This document shows positions 44,820-53,514 of a DNA stretch of 64,000 nt, piece after piece. How positions within the stretch are numbered: the first letter of the stretch is position 1; each line of letters starts with the position of its first letter. The position numbers and the translations under genes were made by a program. The notes below the pieces were generated by a model. It was not told where the DNA came from. It saw nothing but the letters and a program-made list of their open reading frames with translations, and made no database searches. Origin of the DNA: JBBRHQ01 sp963738305 (GTDB taxonomy: Bacteria; Actinomycetota; Thermoleophilia; Solirubrobacterales; 70-9); the NCBI GenBank assembly GCA_963738305.1, contig CAVTVU010000001.1, positions 930,001-994,000 of the forward strand. Reading direction: 5' to 3'.

Positions 44820-45176
44820 CTAGGTTGGCTCCCGTCCCAGGACAAATACCTCGCTGGCCATGTCGTTGACAGCGTCAAAGCCGCTGACCGCTGCGATCAC
44901 CCGGCGGCCGGTTGCATCAGTAACGCTGGAGCGAAAACTCTGATCCGTGGCGCCCTGCCACTGCATGCGGGTGGCGAGCACGGCATCTACCTTGCCGTTG
45001 TCGACCAGCATCTTTTCGGCGACTGTGAAGACCTCGCGCAGAAGGGTGGTGACAACGTCTCCATTGATGAACGTCTCGGTGTGAAGCGGCCCCTTGCCAA
45101 ACGTGTCCAGGTAGAGCCGGGCTACATCGTCCGAGATCCTCGCTGCCACCTGCCGCTCGGAAGTGGATTGAGCCAC
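44820..45176 (-). CDS. DUF2294 (MpsC-like) protein A
   Basis: A 118-aa protein of the DUF2294/Na-translocating-decarboxylase-like family: KGPLHTETFINGDVVTTLLREVFTVAEKML and the end VSGFDAVNDMASEVFVLGREP. Proteins of this family occur near bicarbonate or cation transport genes in Firmicutes, but their function is poorly known. GTG 45176 with GAGGAG upstream is preferred over a longer frame. Divergent from a paralogue at 45316. Confidence 0.72.
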   Translation of the reverse strand: MAQSTSERQVAARISDDVARLYLDTFGKGPLHTETFINGDVVTTLLREVFTVAEKMLVDNGKVDAVLATRMQWQGATDQSFRSSVTDATGRRVIAAVSGFDAVNDMASEVFVLGREPT

Positions 45177-45315
45177 GGGTGGCTCCTCTCTCACTCCTCC
45201 GTCGAAGTTGCGTCGCAAGGCGGAGGAGGCTGGAGTTCCCGACGAGGCCACCGAAGCTTAACGGGATCGCCGAGGCTGGGCTACGATTCTGCTGTCCGTC
45301 GAGCCGCTATCTGAG

Positions 45316-45738
45316 ATGCCCCGAGCAGACATCCAGCACCCAAGCACAGGTCACGGCGCGGTGCTCACGGCGATCTCCGAGGGCATGGTGGCGCTGCTGA
45401 AGGAGTACTACGGGGTCGGCCCCACCCAGGCCAAGACCTACTACCACGACGACCTCGTCGTCTGCGTCTTGCGCGGCGGTTTCACACGGGTCGAGCAAAC
45501 CCTGCTCGCTGGCGACCGCGGGTCCGCGGTGATCGAGCAGCGCATGGCGTTTCAGGAGGTCATGCGGGGGCGTTTCGAAGCAGTCGTTCAACACGCCACG
45601 GGACGCTCGGTCATCGGCTTCATGAGCGGCAACCAGCAGGATCCGGACATGATCTGCGAGGTATTCGTGCTGAGCCCGACCGACCTCCTCGATGAGGCCG
45701 AGATCCGCGCCACCGCGAAAACAAGCGTCTCCAACTAG
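45316..45738 (+). CDS. DUF2294 (MpsC-like) protein B
   Basis: A 140-aa paralogue: GPTQAKTYYHDDLVVCVLRGGFTRVEQTLLAGD, then VVQHATGRSVIGFMSGNQQDPDMICEVFVL (quoted as landmarks). It aligns end to end with protein A. The 140-bp divergent promoter region includes TACGAT at about 45280. Likely arose by inverted duplication. Confidence 0.75.
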   Translation: MPRADIQHPSTGHGAVLTAISEGMVALLKEYYGVGPTQAKTYYHDDLVVCVLRGGFTRVEQTLLAGDRGSAVIEQRMAFQEVMRGRFEAVVQHATGRSVIGFMSGNQQDPDMICEVFVLSPTDLLDEAEIRATAKTSVSN

Positions 45739-45777
45739 CCGCCCCCTGGGCAAGGACTTCCCGCTTGCGTCGGCTTG

Positions 45778-47286
45778 CTACCGACGGTGTCTGACCCGGA
45801 TCCGGCGGGTCTTGGTGACCGAGGCGCCCGAGCCATCGGTGGCCGTGACCTTGACCAGGTAGCTGCCGGCGCGCTCGAATGTGTGGCGGATCCTCTTCCC
45901 TCTCGCCCTGCTGCCGTCGCCGAGCCGCCAGCGGATCCTGGCGCCCCAGACGTCGAATGCGACCGCTGAGGCGCGGACCTTCTGGCCCGGTTGGGCCCGG
46001 CGCGGGACCTTGATCCGGCGGAAGACGGGCGGCACCGAGTCGAAGCCCGCACCCTTGCTAACCGTGCCCTGGCGCCAGACGGCGACCCCGTCGCCGCCGC
46101 GGTCGAGCGCCAGGTCGGGGAGGGCGGCGGTCGGGCTGAGGATGTGCGTGGGACCGAAACCCCCGGCGCCGCCGTCGCGCGGCAGGGACCGGACGGTCCC
46201 GGCCGGGTCGGCCCAGCCGACCATCGCGTCGCCTGCCGGCCCCATTGCGACGGTAGCGCCCAGCGACTGGGAGGTGGAAAGCGTGTTCCGGGCGCCGCAG
46301 GAGGAGGTCACCGCGCTGATGCACGTCATGGGCAGGAATGGATCGGTGTCGTGGCCGGCCTCATGCTCGACCCAGACCACCCGCGCGTTCCCTGCGTCAT
46401 CGACAGCGACGTCGTGTGCCTGGGACGTGAATCCCGGGCTGGTCAGCGTCTGTGTGAAGCTGAGCGTCCCGGCGGCGCTCAGCTTGCGGGTCTCGGTCAG
46501 CGACGCGGACGCGGTGTCGTGTCGCCAGACGATCGTCGCGTTGCCGGCGGGGTCGACGGCGACCAGAGGTTTATCGGAGAGCTCTGGCGAGGGCGGGGTC
46601 GAGACGTCCTGGACGACGGAGAGCGCCTGGCTGTCGAAGTCGAGGGTCCGGGCCTTGACCTTGGTGTTGGGCGGAGAGTCGGGAGTCGTCCATACCAGGG
46701 TTGCGTCTCCGTTCGAGTCGACCCCGAGGTCAAGCTCCCTTGTCTTCTCCCCCGAGACCGTGAACATGTGGGCCGTCCCCAGCGTCCCGTCGGCGCTGCG
46801 GGTGCGAACCGATCCCGTGCGGGCGGTGTCGCTGCCGATCCAGGCGAAGACCGCGCGCCCGGCACGGCTGACCTCGACGCGGCCGGCAGAGACGCCCGAC
46901 TGCAGGGTCTGGACCGCGGTGAGGCTGCCGTGGCGGCTCCTGACGCGTGCCTCGAGGACGCCGGAGCGGCTCCAGACCAGGTAGGCCCTGCCCCTGGCGT
47001 CGAGGTCGACATCGGCGCCCTGGGCGCCGGAGGGAAACGGATGGGTCAGGGGCCCGAGCGGACCCCCCGCTGGGCGGAAGCGCAGGGCCGGACCCGAGGC
47101 GGTGTTGAGCAGGATCGCGATGTCCCCGCGGGGGTTCATCTCGACCTGGCCGACCTGGGTGGCGCCGAGGCCGAAGGTCGGCAGCCAGTCTGCGCCCGCC
47201 GCGGGCGGCGCGGCTGTGAGCGCGATGAATCCCGTCGCCGCGCTCGCTCCCAATGCCCGAAGGGCCTCTCTGGCCCACCCCCTCAT
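45778..47286 (-). CDS. Secreted repeat protein with C-terminal PKD-like domain
   Basis: A 502-aa secreted protein. N-terminal signal (LGASAATGFIALTAAPPAAGA), then six or more degenerate repeats of the form D-x-x-G-x-A-x-x-x-W (DARGRAYLVWSRSG, SNGDATLVWTT, PAGNATIVWRHD, DAGNARVVWVEH, PAGDAMVGWADP, GGDGVAVWRQG), resembling a beta-propeller. Residues 415-502 form a PKD-like domain (IRWRLGDGSRARGKRIRHTF, YLVKVTATDGSG). Likely an extracellular binding protein. Start 47286 follows TAGGCT by 8 nt; an in-frame ATG at 47361 is too far upstream. Confidence 0.82.
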   Translation of the reverse strand: MRGWAREALRALGASAATGFIALTAAPPAAGADWLPTFGLGATQVGQVEMNPRGDIAILLNTASGPALRFRPAGGPLGPLTHPFPSGAQGADVDLDARGRAYLVWSRSGVLEARVRSRHGSLTAVQTLQSGVSAGRVEVSRAGRAVFAWIGSDTARTGSVRTRSADGTLGTAHMFTVSGEKTRELDLGVDSNGDATLVWTTPDSPPNTKVKARTLDFDSQALSVVQDVSTPPSPELSDKPLVAVDPAGNATIVWRHDTASASLTETRKLSAAGTLSFTQTLTSPGFTSQAHDVAVDDAGNARVVWVEHEAGHDTDPFLPMTCISAVTSSCGARNTLSTSQSLGATVAMGPAGDAMVGWADPAGTVRSLPRDGGAGGFGPTHILSPTAALPDLALDRGGDGVAVWRQGTVSKGAGFDSVPPVFRRIKVPRRAQPGQKVRASAVAFDVWGARIRWRLGDGSRARGKRIRHTFERAGSYLVKVTATDGSGASVTKTRRIRVRHRR

Positions 47287-47294
47287 ACGCAGCG

Positions 47295-47300
47295 AGCCTA
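47295..47300 (-). promoter_or_regulatory. -10 hexamer TAGGCT of the PKD protein gene
   Basis: Minus-strand TAGGCT ends 8 nt before ATG 47286. Confidence 0.5.
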
Positions 47301-47324
47301 ACACCGCGGGAGAGGGCCGACGGC

Positions 47325-47330
47325 TACTCT
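47325..47330 (+). promoter_or_regulatory. -10 hexamer TACTCT of the SRPBCC gene
   Basis: TACTCT ends 6 nt before ATG 47337, divergent from the PKD gene promoter 25 bp away. Confidence 0.45.
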
Positions 47331-47336
47331 CGACGA

Positions 47337-47786
47337 ATGGTCCGATCGGAGGGGCTGACACTGGACTTGCAGCGCGCCGTGGCTGCGCCGGCGGCGCGCG
47401 TCTTCGCCGCCTTCACCGATCCCGAGCAGCTCGCGCAGTGGTGGGGACCCGAGGGGTTCCGCATCCCGAGCCTCGACTTCCACCCGCGGGTTGCGCAGCG
47501 ATACAGAATCGAGATGCAGCCCCCGGAAGGCGGGGCCTTCTGGCTCAGCGGTGAGTTCCGCGAGGTCGACCCGCCCTCCCGCCTTGCCTTCACATTCGCC
47601 TGGGAGGACCCGGATCCCGACGATGTCGAGAACCTCGTCACCCTCTCCTTCGCCGACCTCGATGGGCAGACGGTGGTCGGCCTCCGCCAGCGGCCGTTCA
47701 AGACCCCGGCGCGCCGCGATCTGCACCACGATGGCTGGGCGGATAGCTTCGACAAGCTCGAGCGCAGCCTCACAGATCCGCGTTGA
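47337..47786 (+). CDS. SRPBCC/AHSA1-domain protein
   Basis: A 149-aa START-like protein of the AHSA1 group. Typical RAVAAPAARVFAAFTDPEQLAQWWGPEGF and GEFREVDPPSRLAFTFAWED and final GWADSFDKLERSL. Binds a hydrophobic ligand; often paired with an ArsR or MarR regulator. It is convergent with a MarR fragment, overlapping it by 17 bp. Confidence 0.9.
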   Translation: MVRSEGLTLDLQRAVAAPAARVFAAFTDPEQLAQWWGPEGFRIPSLDFHPRVAQRYRIEMQPPEGGAFWLSGEFREVDPPSRLAFTFAWEDPDPDDVENLVTLSFADLDGQTVVGLRQRPFKTPARRDLHHDGWADSFDKLERSLTDPR

Positions 47787-48009
47787 GCTCCTCGAGCAGC
47801 TCCCGTAGCTGGCGCATCTTGGCCTTTCCGAGGCGTTCGGTCCATTCCGCCTCGACCTCGGCGACGACCTCCCGTGCGATCGCGTACAGCTCCTTGCCCT
47901 TTCGGGTGGCCCGAACCAGCTTCGCTCGCCGATCGCTCGAGTCGGGAACGCGTTCGACGTAGCCGAGCTGCTCCAGGTGAGCGACGAGCTTTATCGCGTG
48001 CGGAGTGGA
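47770..48009 (-). pseudogene. MarR-family regulator, N-terminally truncated
   Basis: The wing and C-terminal dimer helices are present: STPHAIKLVAHLEQLGYVERVPDSSDRRAKLV, KGKELYAIAREVVAEVE and WTERLGKAKMRQLRELLEEL. The first half of the winged helix is absent; upstream the frame runs into antisense of the cupin fragment at 47982-48009. So the gene was cut by a rearrangement. Confidence 0.65.
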
Positions 48010-48650
48010 GAGCTTGCCTTCTACCTCGAGGGCGAGGATGGCACGGTGAGCCGCACCGTCGCCGGTCCAGGCAGTGTCGTTCCGATCGACGCCGGGCTCG
48101 AGCACACGATCCGCAACGAGTCAGACGAGGAGGCCGAGGCGACGGTCGTCTTCTCGCCTGGCGAGGCGATGGAGCGTTTCGCTCGTGCAGCCACCGAGCT
48201 CAACCGGGGGGAGAGGTTGCCGAGGCTGAGCTGATCGCCCTGGCCGAGGCGCATGGGATCGAGATCACGCGGTCGATCGATGACGCGCTCCCACCTCACG
48301 GTGAGCATGAACCCGCCGCGGTGTCATGTTTCAGCGGCGGATACCTCACCGTCGCTCGTCTCTCCGGGGACGCCGAGCAGCTCCTTCTGGATTACCGAGG
48401 ATCCGCCGATCTGATGGACGCGGTGGGAAGGGACCACGGCCTCATCCTCCACTTCGGCGCGAAGACCGACGGCGGCTTCATGATCGTCAACCTCTGGTCG
48501 TCCGAGGAGGGCTCCGAGGCGGCGGCCCGAGATCCCCGCAGGCTGGGCGCCCTCGAGCGCGCGGCCATCGAACCGGGGGGAATTTCCCGCGAGCACTTCG
48601 AGGGGGAGCGCTTCGTAGTGTTCCGCGCCAACCAACACGGAGGTGCCTGA
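47977..48650 (+). pseudogene. Cupin-domain protein, 5'-truncated and frameshifted
   Basis: Begins mid-cupin (DELYRVRSGELAFYLEGEDG, GPGSVVPIDAGLEHTIRNE, ATVVFSPGEAMERFARA), without the first motif of the barrel. The frame breaks near 48215 in a G run and continues VAEAELIALAEAHGIEITR. A second domain follows (SCFSGGYLTVARLSG, LHFGAKTDGGFMIVNLWSSEEG, GISREHFEG), ending at 48650 with a TGATG overlap to the next fragment. Confidence 0.6.
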
Positions 48651-48775
48651 TGGCCGAGCTACCCGCGCCCGTCGAAGGGATCGCGCTGACCCACTTCATC
48701 GTCTCCGACGACGTGGAGCGATCGCGCCGCTTCTACACCGAGGTGCTGGGCGGGGAGACGGTGAGCTGGGCCTGA
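48650..48775 (+). pseudogene. VOC-family protein, N-terminal fragment
   Basis: Only 41 residues: GIALTHFIVSDDVERSRRFYTEVLGGETVSW then TGA. This is the first strand-helix module of a glyoxalase-like protein; the remaining four-fifths are absent. Downstream, 48780-48838 reads CYLDEVMLDAAPLGLPH in another frame and belongs to something else. Confidence 0.65.
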
Positions 48776-49014
48776 TGCTACCTCGATGAGGTGATGCTCG
48801 ACGCCGCGCCCCTGGGGCTGCCGCACCGCGATCCCTAGCGAAGGAGCGCTGACCGCAACAGGGGCCGAGGTCCGAGGCGGACCGAGCCGACGGGCCAGGT
48901 AGACTGCTTATATGGGTCGGGCGTCCGTTCGGCCGAAGCCGTGCCCCGCGTTCCGCAGTCGTGCCTCCGGCATCCTCCGCGTTTTCGCTGTGCACCCACA
49001 CGGAGGGACCGCAG
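48776..49014 (+). other. Gap with remnant coding and cold-shock gene leader
   Basis: The first 60 bp hold an unidentified C-terminal coding scrap. TATATG at about 48909 (with TAGACT 10 bp earlier) is a possible -10, which would give the cold-shock mRNA a leader of nearly 100 nt, common for this gene class. TTCGGCCGAA near 48930 is a 10-bp palindrome. Confidence 0.4.
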
Positions 49015-49218
49015 ATGGCCACAGGAACTGTGAAATGGTTCAACGACGACAAGGGGTTTGGATTCATCACGCCGGATGAGCCCGGCGCAGACCTGTTCGT
49101 GCACCACAGTGCGATCCAGGGTGAAGGCTTCAAGTCGTTGGAGGAGGGCGCGAAGGTGAGCTACGACGCCGAGCAGGGCACCAAGGGCCCGGCAGCCGCG
49201 AACGTGCAGGCGCGCTGA
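49015..49218 (+). CDS. Cold-shock domain protein (CspA family)
   Basis: A 67-aa RNA chaperone. RNP1 KGFGFITPDE and RNP2 DLFVHHSAI are both present after the MATGTVKWFNDD start. It melts mRNA secondary structure. Start 49015 is fixed by GGAGGG upstream and by family length. Followed at 30 bp by a small basic gene. Confidence 0.95.
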   Translation: MATGTVKWFNDDKGFGFITPDEPGADLFVHHSAIQGEGFKSLEEGAKVSYDAEQGTKGPAAANVQAR

Positions 49219-49248
49219 GACCCACCGTCCACGACCAGAAGGGAAGGC

Positions 49249-49431
49249 ATGGCCTCAAGCAACAAGAGGAAGACCACGATGGCGAAGCTCAACCGAGAAC
49301 GCAAGCTGCTCGAGCGTCGGCGGGAGAAGCAGATCAAGAAGGCCGCCAGAAAGCAGGCTGCCGCAGAACAGGCGAGCGCGCCCACCGATCCGCTGCCCGG
49401 CACCGACCCGCTGCCCGGCACCGACGGCTAG
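49249..49431 (+). CDS. Small highly basic protein downstream of csp
   Basis: A 60-aa protein with a charged helix (MAKLNRERKLLERRREKQIKKAARKQAAAE, residues 11-40) and an acidic-proline tail with a repeated DPLPGT. AGAAGGGAAGG precedes ATG 49249; the internal ATG at residue 11 is an alternative. Short Arg/Lys-rich proteins of this kind often follow cold-shock genes in actinobacteria. Likely nucleic-acid binding. Confidence 0.65.
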   Translation: MASSNKRKTTMAKLNRERKLLERRREKQIKKAARKQAAAEQASAPTDPLPGTDPLPGTDG

Positions 49432-49472
49432 TCCGCCCTAGCTGCCGGGGGGGCGATCCTGGGCGACGCGAC

Positions 49473-50415
49473 CTAGGGGTCCTTGAGCGCCGCAAGCAGC
49501 TCCTTGCGGCCCATTCTCGAGCGGCCTGGAATCTTTTCCCGCTTGGCCCGCGCGTAGAGCTCGTCGCGGTCCAGATCGTCCAGTTCCTCGTCATCGCCGG
49601 ACTCAGAGCCGGCCTTCCTGGCCGCCGCCGCGTCGCCACCGTCACGGACCGTTTGTAGCGATTGCTCGAGAGCCTTCATCAAGTCCGGGACCGGACGGGG
49701 CTCGTCCTCGGTCTCCGGAACCTCGATCTTGCGGCGCTTGCGTTTCCTTTCGATCACTTGCTTCAACCGCTGGCGGTAACAGTCGGTGTAGGCGCTGGGG
49801 TTCCAGTCGGTGGACAGCTCCTCGATGATCGCGACGGCGTTGTCGACCTCCTTCCTGGTCGGCTTCTTGCCGCCGGTCGGGACCTCCTTCTCGCCGCGCA
49901 CCTCGTCGTGAAACAGCATCGTGCTCAGCGCAAGCGCGCCGTCACGAGCCCGGATCGCGGCGAGGTACTCCTTGGTTCGCATCACGAAGCGGCCGAGCGC
50001 AATCCGCTCCTGGCTTCCCATCACCTCAGCCAGGAGCCCGTAGGCACGCAACGTTCCCTCGGCCTCCCCCGCAGGAACGAGGTAGTAGGGGTGATCGAAG
50101 TAGATCGGGTCGATGTCGACGGCCTCCACAAATGCCTCGATCTCGATCGTGCGTGTCTTGCGCGGCTCAACCGACCCCAGCTCGTCGTCGGTGAGAACCA
50201 CCTGCTTGCCGTCCAGGTCGTAGCCGTGTCCGACCTCCTCCCACGTCACCTCGACGTCCTCCTTGGAGCAGAACCGGCGCTGTTCGATCCTCACTTGTCC
50301 TTCTCGTGCAGCTGGTGGAAGTGGTAGTCGTGGTCCTGGCGCCGCGGTCACGAGCTGCACCGGGAACGTTTACGAGCCCGAAGCTGATCGAGCCGGTCCA
50401 GAGCGTGCTGGCCAT
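49473..50415 (-). pseudogene. Ku-type NHEJ end-binding protein with C-terminal SAP-like helix domain, frame breaks near the start
   Basis: Ku homodimer ring protein. ATG 50415 gives MASTLWTGSISFGLVNVP, the family start; three indels between 50290 and 50375 scramble the next 25 residues, and from RIEQRRFCSKEDVEV onward the chain is intact (WEEVGHGYDLDGKQVVL, YYLVPAGEAEG, LSTMLFHDEV, LKQVIERKRKRRKI). The last 40 residues (DRDELYARAKREKIPGRSRMGRKELLAAL) form a SAP/Rho-N-like DNA-binding tail. It loads LigD onto broken ends; ligD is not in the window. Confidence 0.82.
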
Positions 50416-50418
50416 CGG

Positions 50419-51187
50419 CTAGCTCTTTGCCGAGAGAGGCTCGCCTCGAGAGCGGCCCCGAGGTCGTCGCCGTGCGCAGGCACCTCCTGCTCGAGCGGGT
50501 CGATCTCCTTGCCCGCGGCCTTGCGCTTGATCAGGTCGAGGACCGACGTCGCGGTAGGAGTCCTGTAATCGCCCGGCTTGAAGTCTTGCCCAGCATCTCG
50601 ACGAGGTCGGCCGGCCATTTGCGCCTCGCGCTTCGACGGCTTGCGGGTCTGCGGGATCTCCAGGTCTTCGGCCGGGACAACCTCGTCGTGGAAGCGCAGC
50701 GTGTCCAGCGCGAGCACGCCTTCGAGTGCCCGCAGCGAGACGAGGTACTCGCGATTGTGAAACAAAAGCGCCCGATTCCGGCCCGCCCGCTGCGCCGCAG
50801 CGCCTCCTGGAGCAGGCCGATAGGGATCCTCGTCGTCGCGCGAACCGACGTAGTAGGTCTTGTCGTAGAAGACCGGGTCGATATCGGCCGCGTCGACGAA
50901 CTCCTCGAGGTGGATGATCTTGCCCCTTTCCCCGGCCGCCGCCTTAACCTCGTCATTCTCGAGGACGACGTACTTGCCCTCCGAGATCTCATAGCCGGGG
51001 ATCTGCTGGTCGGCTCGGAACCTCGGCATCGTCTTTGGGGCAGATTCGCCGATGCTCGACCCGAGAACCGTCCTTGAGGTGGACCTCGTGAAAGTGGATC
51101 GATTTCGATTCGATCGCCGAGTAGAGCTTGATCGGCACGTTGACCAGACCGAAGGTCACGGTCCCGTTCCAGATCGAGCGCGGCCAT
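50419..51187 (-). pseudogene. Second Ku protein, frameshifted
   Basis: Three nucleotides upstream of the first Ku gene. If repaired it reads MARSIWNGTVTFGLVNVPIKL, then GYEISEGKYVVLENDEVKAA, IHLEEFVDAADIDPVFYDKTYYVG, FHNREYLVSLRALEGVLALDT, KREAQMA, VLDLIKRKAAGKEIDPLEQE and a short end. About eight indels, some +1 and some -1 in homopolymers, are needed. No SAP tail, so the two copies differ. TAGCCG, a near -10 box, lies 7 nt before ATG 51187. Confidence 0.75.
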
Positions 51188-51279
51188 CGCAGGTCGGCTA
51201 CCCTGCGCCCGGCCGGCCAATCAAGGCCGAGGATCGAACCTCCTTCGCGTCGGGTGCGAGTTCGCGTCGTCGCCTTGTC

Positions 51280-52149
51280 TTAGACCCATTGCTGATCAGA
51301 TCGCTCTGAGCGGCGATCTGGCCCGGGTCCACGAAGGCGCTCAGGCGCCAGCAGGGCTCCGAGCGCCCGATAGACCGGGGCGCTGAGGGCCATCCCGATG
51401 TGGCTGGCGGACACCTCGATAAGGTCGGCTTCAGGGTCGAGGCACGAGCGCCATCGAACGATTCCATCGGAGCGAGAGTAGACCGACGTCATCGCCACCT
51501 GTTCGGGTAGGGACGCTCGTAGTTGATGGTCGACGGCCTTGCAACATCGTCCCGAGCGGCAGGATGCGCTGAACAGGCCGGGAGCCCCCAGGGTTCCAAG
51601 AACGCCGACCAGGTGGGCCTGTGCCCAAACGGCGGGGTGGACGTCGAGATGATCCAGGAGAGGACTCCCCAGAGCAACCGCTCGGTCGATCAGATCGGGC
51701 CGCCGCACGGCGAGCGCACGTGCGCAGCAACCGCCGCGGCTCTGCCCGACCACGGCGATCCGGCGCCCATGCTCCAGCACGAGACTCTCCGCGCGCTTCT
51801 CCAGCATCTCGACCGTTTCCCCCAGACAGCCGACGTTCCATCGAAGTCCCGCCCGCATCGGGCGGTGTCCGATTCGCGAGAGCCACACCGCCAGGGTATT
51901 GAGCGACGGATCACCCGCCAGGAAGCCACAGATCAGCAGGACCGGTTGTCCATCACCTCGTGGGACACCCTCGCCTCGCCACACCGAATCTCTCCTCAAC
52001 CGTGCAGCCTCTGCCGGAAGCCGTGCCTCTCGCCAGATATCGGGCAAGGGCCTGATCGTTGGGGTCCAGGAGGCAAGCGTCTGGGCGAGCTGTGCTGAAG
52101 GGAGCTGTGCACGCCCCGAGAACAGCCCGCGGGCATCTGGAAGCCTCAC
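51280..52149 (-). CDS. Alpha/beta-hydrolase (lipase-like)
   Basis: A 289-aa hydrolase. PVLLICGFLAGDPSLNTLAVWL near residue 70, nucleophile elbow VVGQSRGG (Ser near 143), Asp in YSRSDGIV and His in SASHIGMAL complete the triad. The first 60 residues are not similar to anything I know. GTG 52149 overlaps the stop of the STAS fragment (GTGA), so they may be co-translated. Substrate unknown. Confidence 0.75.
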   Translation of the reverse strand: MRLPDARGLFSGRAQLPSAQLAQTLASWTPTIRPLPDIWREARLPAEAARLRRDSVWRGEGVPRGDGQPVLLICGFLAGDPSLNTLAVWLSRIGHRPMRAGLRWNVGCLGETVEMLEKRAESLVLEHGRRIAVVGQSRGGCCARALAVRRPDLIDRAVALGSPLLDHLDVHPAVWAQAHLVGVLGTLGAPGLFSASCRSGRCCKAVDHQLRASLPEQVAMTSVYSRSDGIVRWRSCLDPEADLIEVSASHIGMALSAPVYRALGALLAPERLRGPGPDRRSERSDQQWV

Positions 52150-52310
52150 GAGTGGCGCTGGCCTCCGCCTCTCTTGGGGGCAAGCTCAAATCGGTCGGCA
52201 TTGGAGAGGTCGACCTCCCCTACTGAACGGATCGTCGAGACCCTGTCGTGGAGCTGCGTAGCGATCTCGAAATGGCCGGATGCCGGTGGGGTCGCGGGCT
52301 CTTGCTGCAC
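52146..52310 (-). CDS. Truncated STAS-domain (anti-anti-sigma) peptide
   Basis: A 54-aa reading frame with a strong Shine-Dalgarno (GGAGGT, 5 nt before GTG 52310). It holds the first third of a STAS domain (FEIATQLHDRVSTIRSVGEVDLSNADRFE), close to the intact copy at 8716, then ends without the DSTGL phosphorylation loop. Probably inactive. A translated remnant that now drives the coupled hydrolase gene. Confidence 0.6.
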   Translation of the reverse strand: MQQEPATPPASGHFEIATQLHDRVSTIRSVGEVDLSNADRFELAPKRGGGQRHS

Positions 52311-52547
52311 GTCTGACCTCCTTGACTGTGAACCAATCAGGAAGTCAGGCGGCGCTGCCCGGCACACGAAGGAGCCCGACCTCAAGGCGAATGCCCTCCT
52401 GCAAGCAGACTAGCACCGCCACCGCGGCGAACCTTTCGCCGCACTCAGGGGCTAGTCGCCCGCCGGCGAGCGAGGTTCTCGTCCTGGAGGTCGGACGAAG
52501 CGGGCACCCCGTACTGAGCCGGGCCGGGGCCTCCGCACCGGGGCGTT
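52311..52547. other. Gap without recognisable gene
   Basis: I see no family motif on either strand. It lies between remnants of three genes and is probably decayed sequence. Confidence 0.4.
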
Positions 52548-52733
52548 TCAGAAGATTGCAATCGGGTTGAGCGGTGACCCGGTTCCACCGTCGATCCGCA
52601 GTGGGGCGGCGATGAACAGGAACTCCCAGCGCTCCGCCTTCTCGCAGGCCGCCGTCAGGTCCTCGAGGCGCAGGTAATCAAGCAACGGCAGTCCCATTGC
52701 GTTCAACGCCAAGGCATGGATCGGAAAACCCAC
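52548..52733 (-). pseudogene. Cyclase-family (kynurenine formamidase-like) C-terminal fragment
   Basis: The last 60 residues resemble the end of metal-dependent cyclases: ALNAMGLPLLDYLRLEDL, then FLFIAAPLRIDGGTGSPLNPIAIF. The HxGTHxD zinc motif is missing, so the enzyme is not functional. Broken at the border with the integrase remnant. Confidence 0.65.
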
Positions 52734-52759
52734 GCCCTCCGTGGTGCTCGGAGCGGTGT

Positions 52760-53369
52760 CGCCGTTGCCGTCGCAGCCAAGTGCCGTCGGAGCTGACCCA
52801 CCTCCGCTGGCGCGACGTCGACCTGCGCGAGGGCTCGCTCACCGTCGCGGCTTCCAAGACCACGGCAGGAATCAGGCGCGTAACACTCGACCCGGAACTC
52901 GCCCAGCTGCTTCGCAGACAAAGTCGCCTCACGATGGAGCCAGCCCGACGACTTCGTGTTTCCAGGCCGTGATCGCCGCCGGCCCCGCGATCGGAACAGC
53001 GTCCGGACCCGAGTCCTCTACGGGGCGATGGAGCGGGCCAACGAGCTGCTTGCGAAGGAGGGCAAGGCGCCGCTGCCCGTCGCCCATCACCTTCCACGCG
53101 CTACGGCGAACATACGCCGGGCTGCGTGCCGAGCTTGGCGAGCATCCGGCGGTCACCGCTGGCCAAATGCGCCATCGCGACCCACGGATGACGCTCCGCG
53201 TCTACACGGACGTCACGGAAACGCGCCCACGCACCCGGATGGGTGGCCTGCTCGGGGACGCTGATTGGGCACCAATGGGCACTGGTGGGGCTTCGCCGGA
53301 GGCCAAGCCGGGTGAGCAGCTCGCGCTCGACCAATCCGAAACCCGGTCAGTTGCAGCACAAACAGCTAA
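52760..53369 (+). mobile_element. Tyrosine-recombinase (phage integrase) remnant next to tRNA-Asp
   Basis: The catalytic domain is spread over three frames: PSELTHLRWRDVDLREGSL (first Arg region), LAQLLR, DDFVFPGRDRRRP, VLYGAMERANELLAKEG, ITFHALRRTYAGLRAELGEHP (HxLR-type box), GQMRHRDPRMTLRVYTDVT with the His and Tyr nucleophile. The N-terminal arm- and core-binding domains are absent. It stops being conserved just before the tRNA gene; the reading frame runs on antisense into it. Remnant of an integrative element that used the tRNA 3' end. Confidence 0.75.
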
Positions 53370-53443
<74 letters not shown>

Positions 53444-53452
53444 TAGGCGTTT

Positions 53453-53508
53453 CCGGGCCGGCGGGCGGCCCGGCGATCTATCTTAGGGCGCCCGGCGGGG
53501 CGGGCGCC
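53453..53508 (-). terminator. Two GC-rich hairpins after the cold-shock gene
   Basis: GGCGCCCG/CGGGCGCC (53487-53494 with 53501-53508) begins 6 bp past the stop of the csp gene; CCGGGCC/GGCCCGG (53453-53459 with 53467-53473) lies next. Neither has a U-tract, as is common in GC-rich bacteria. They separate the csp and tRNA transcripts. Confidence 0.5.
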
Positions 53509-53514
53509 GCGTCG

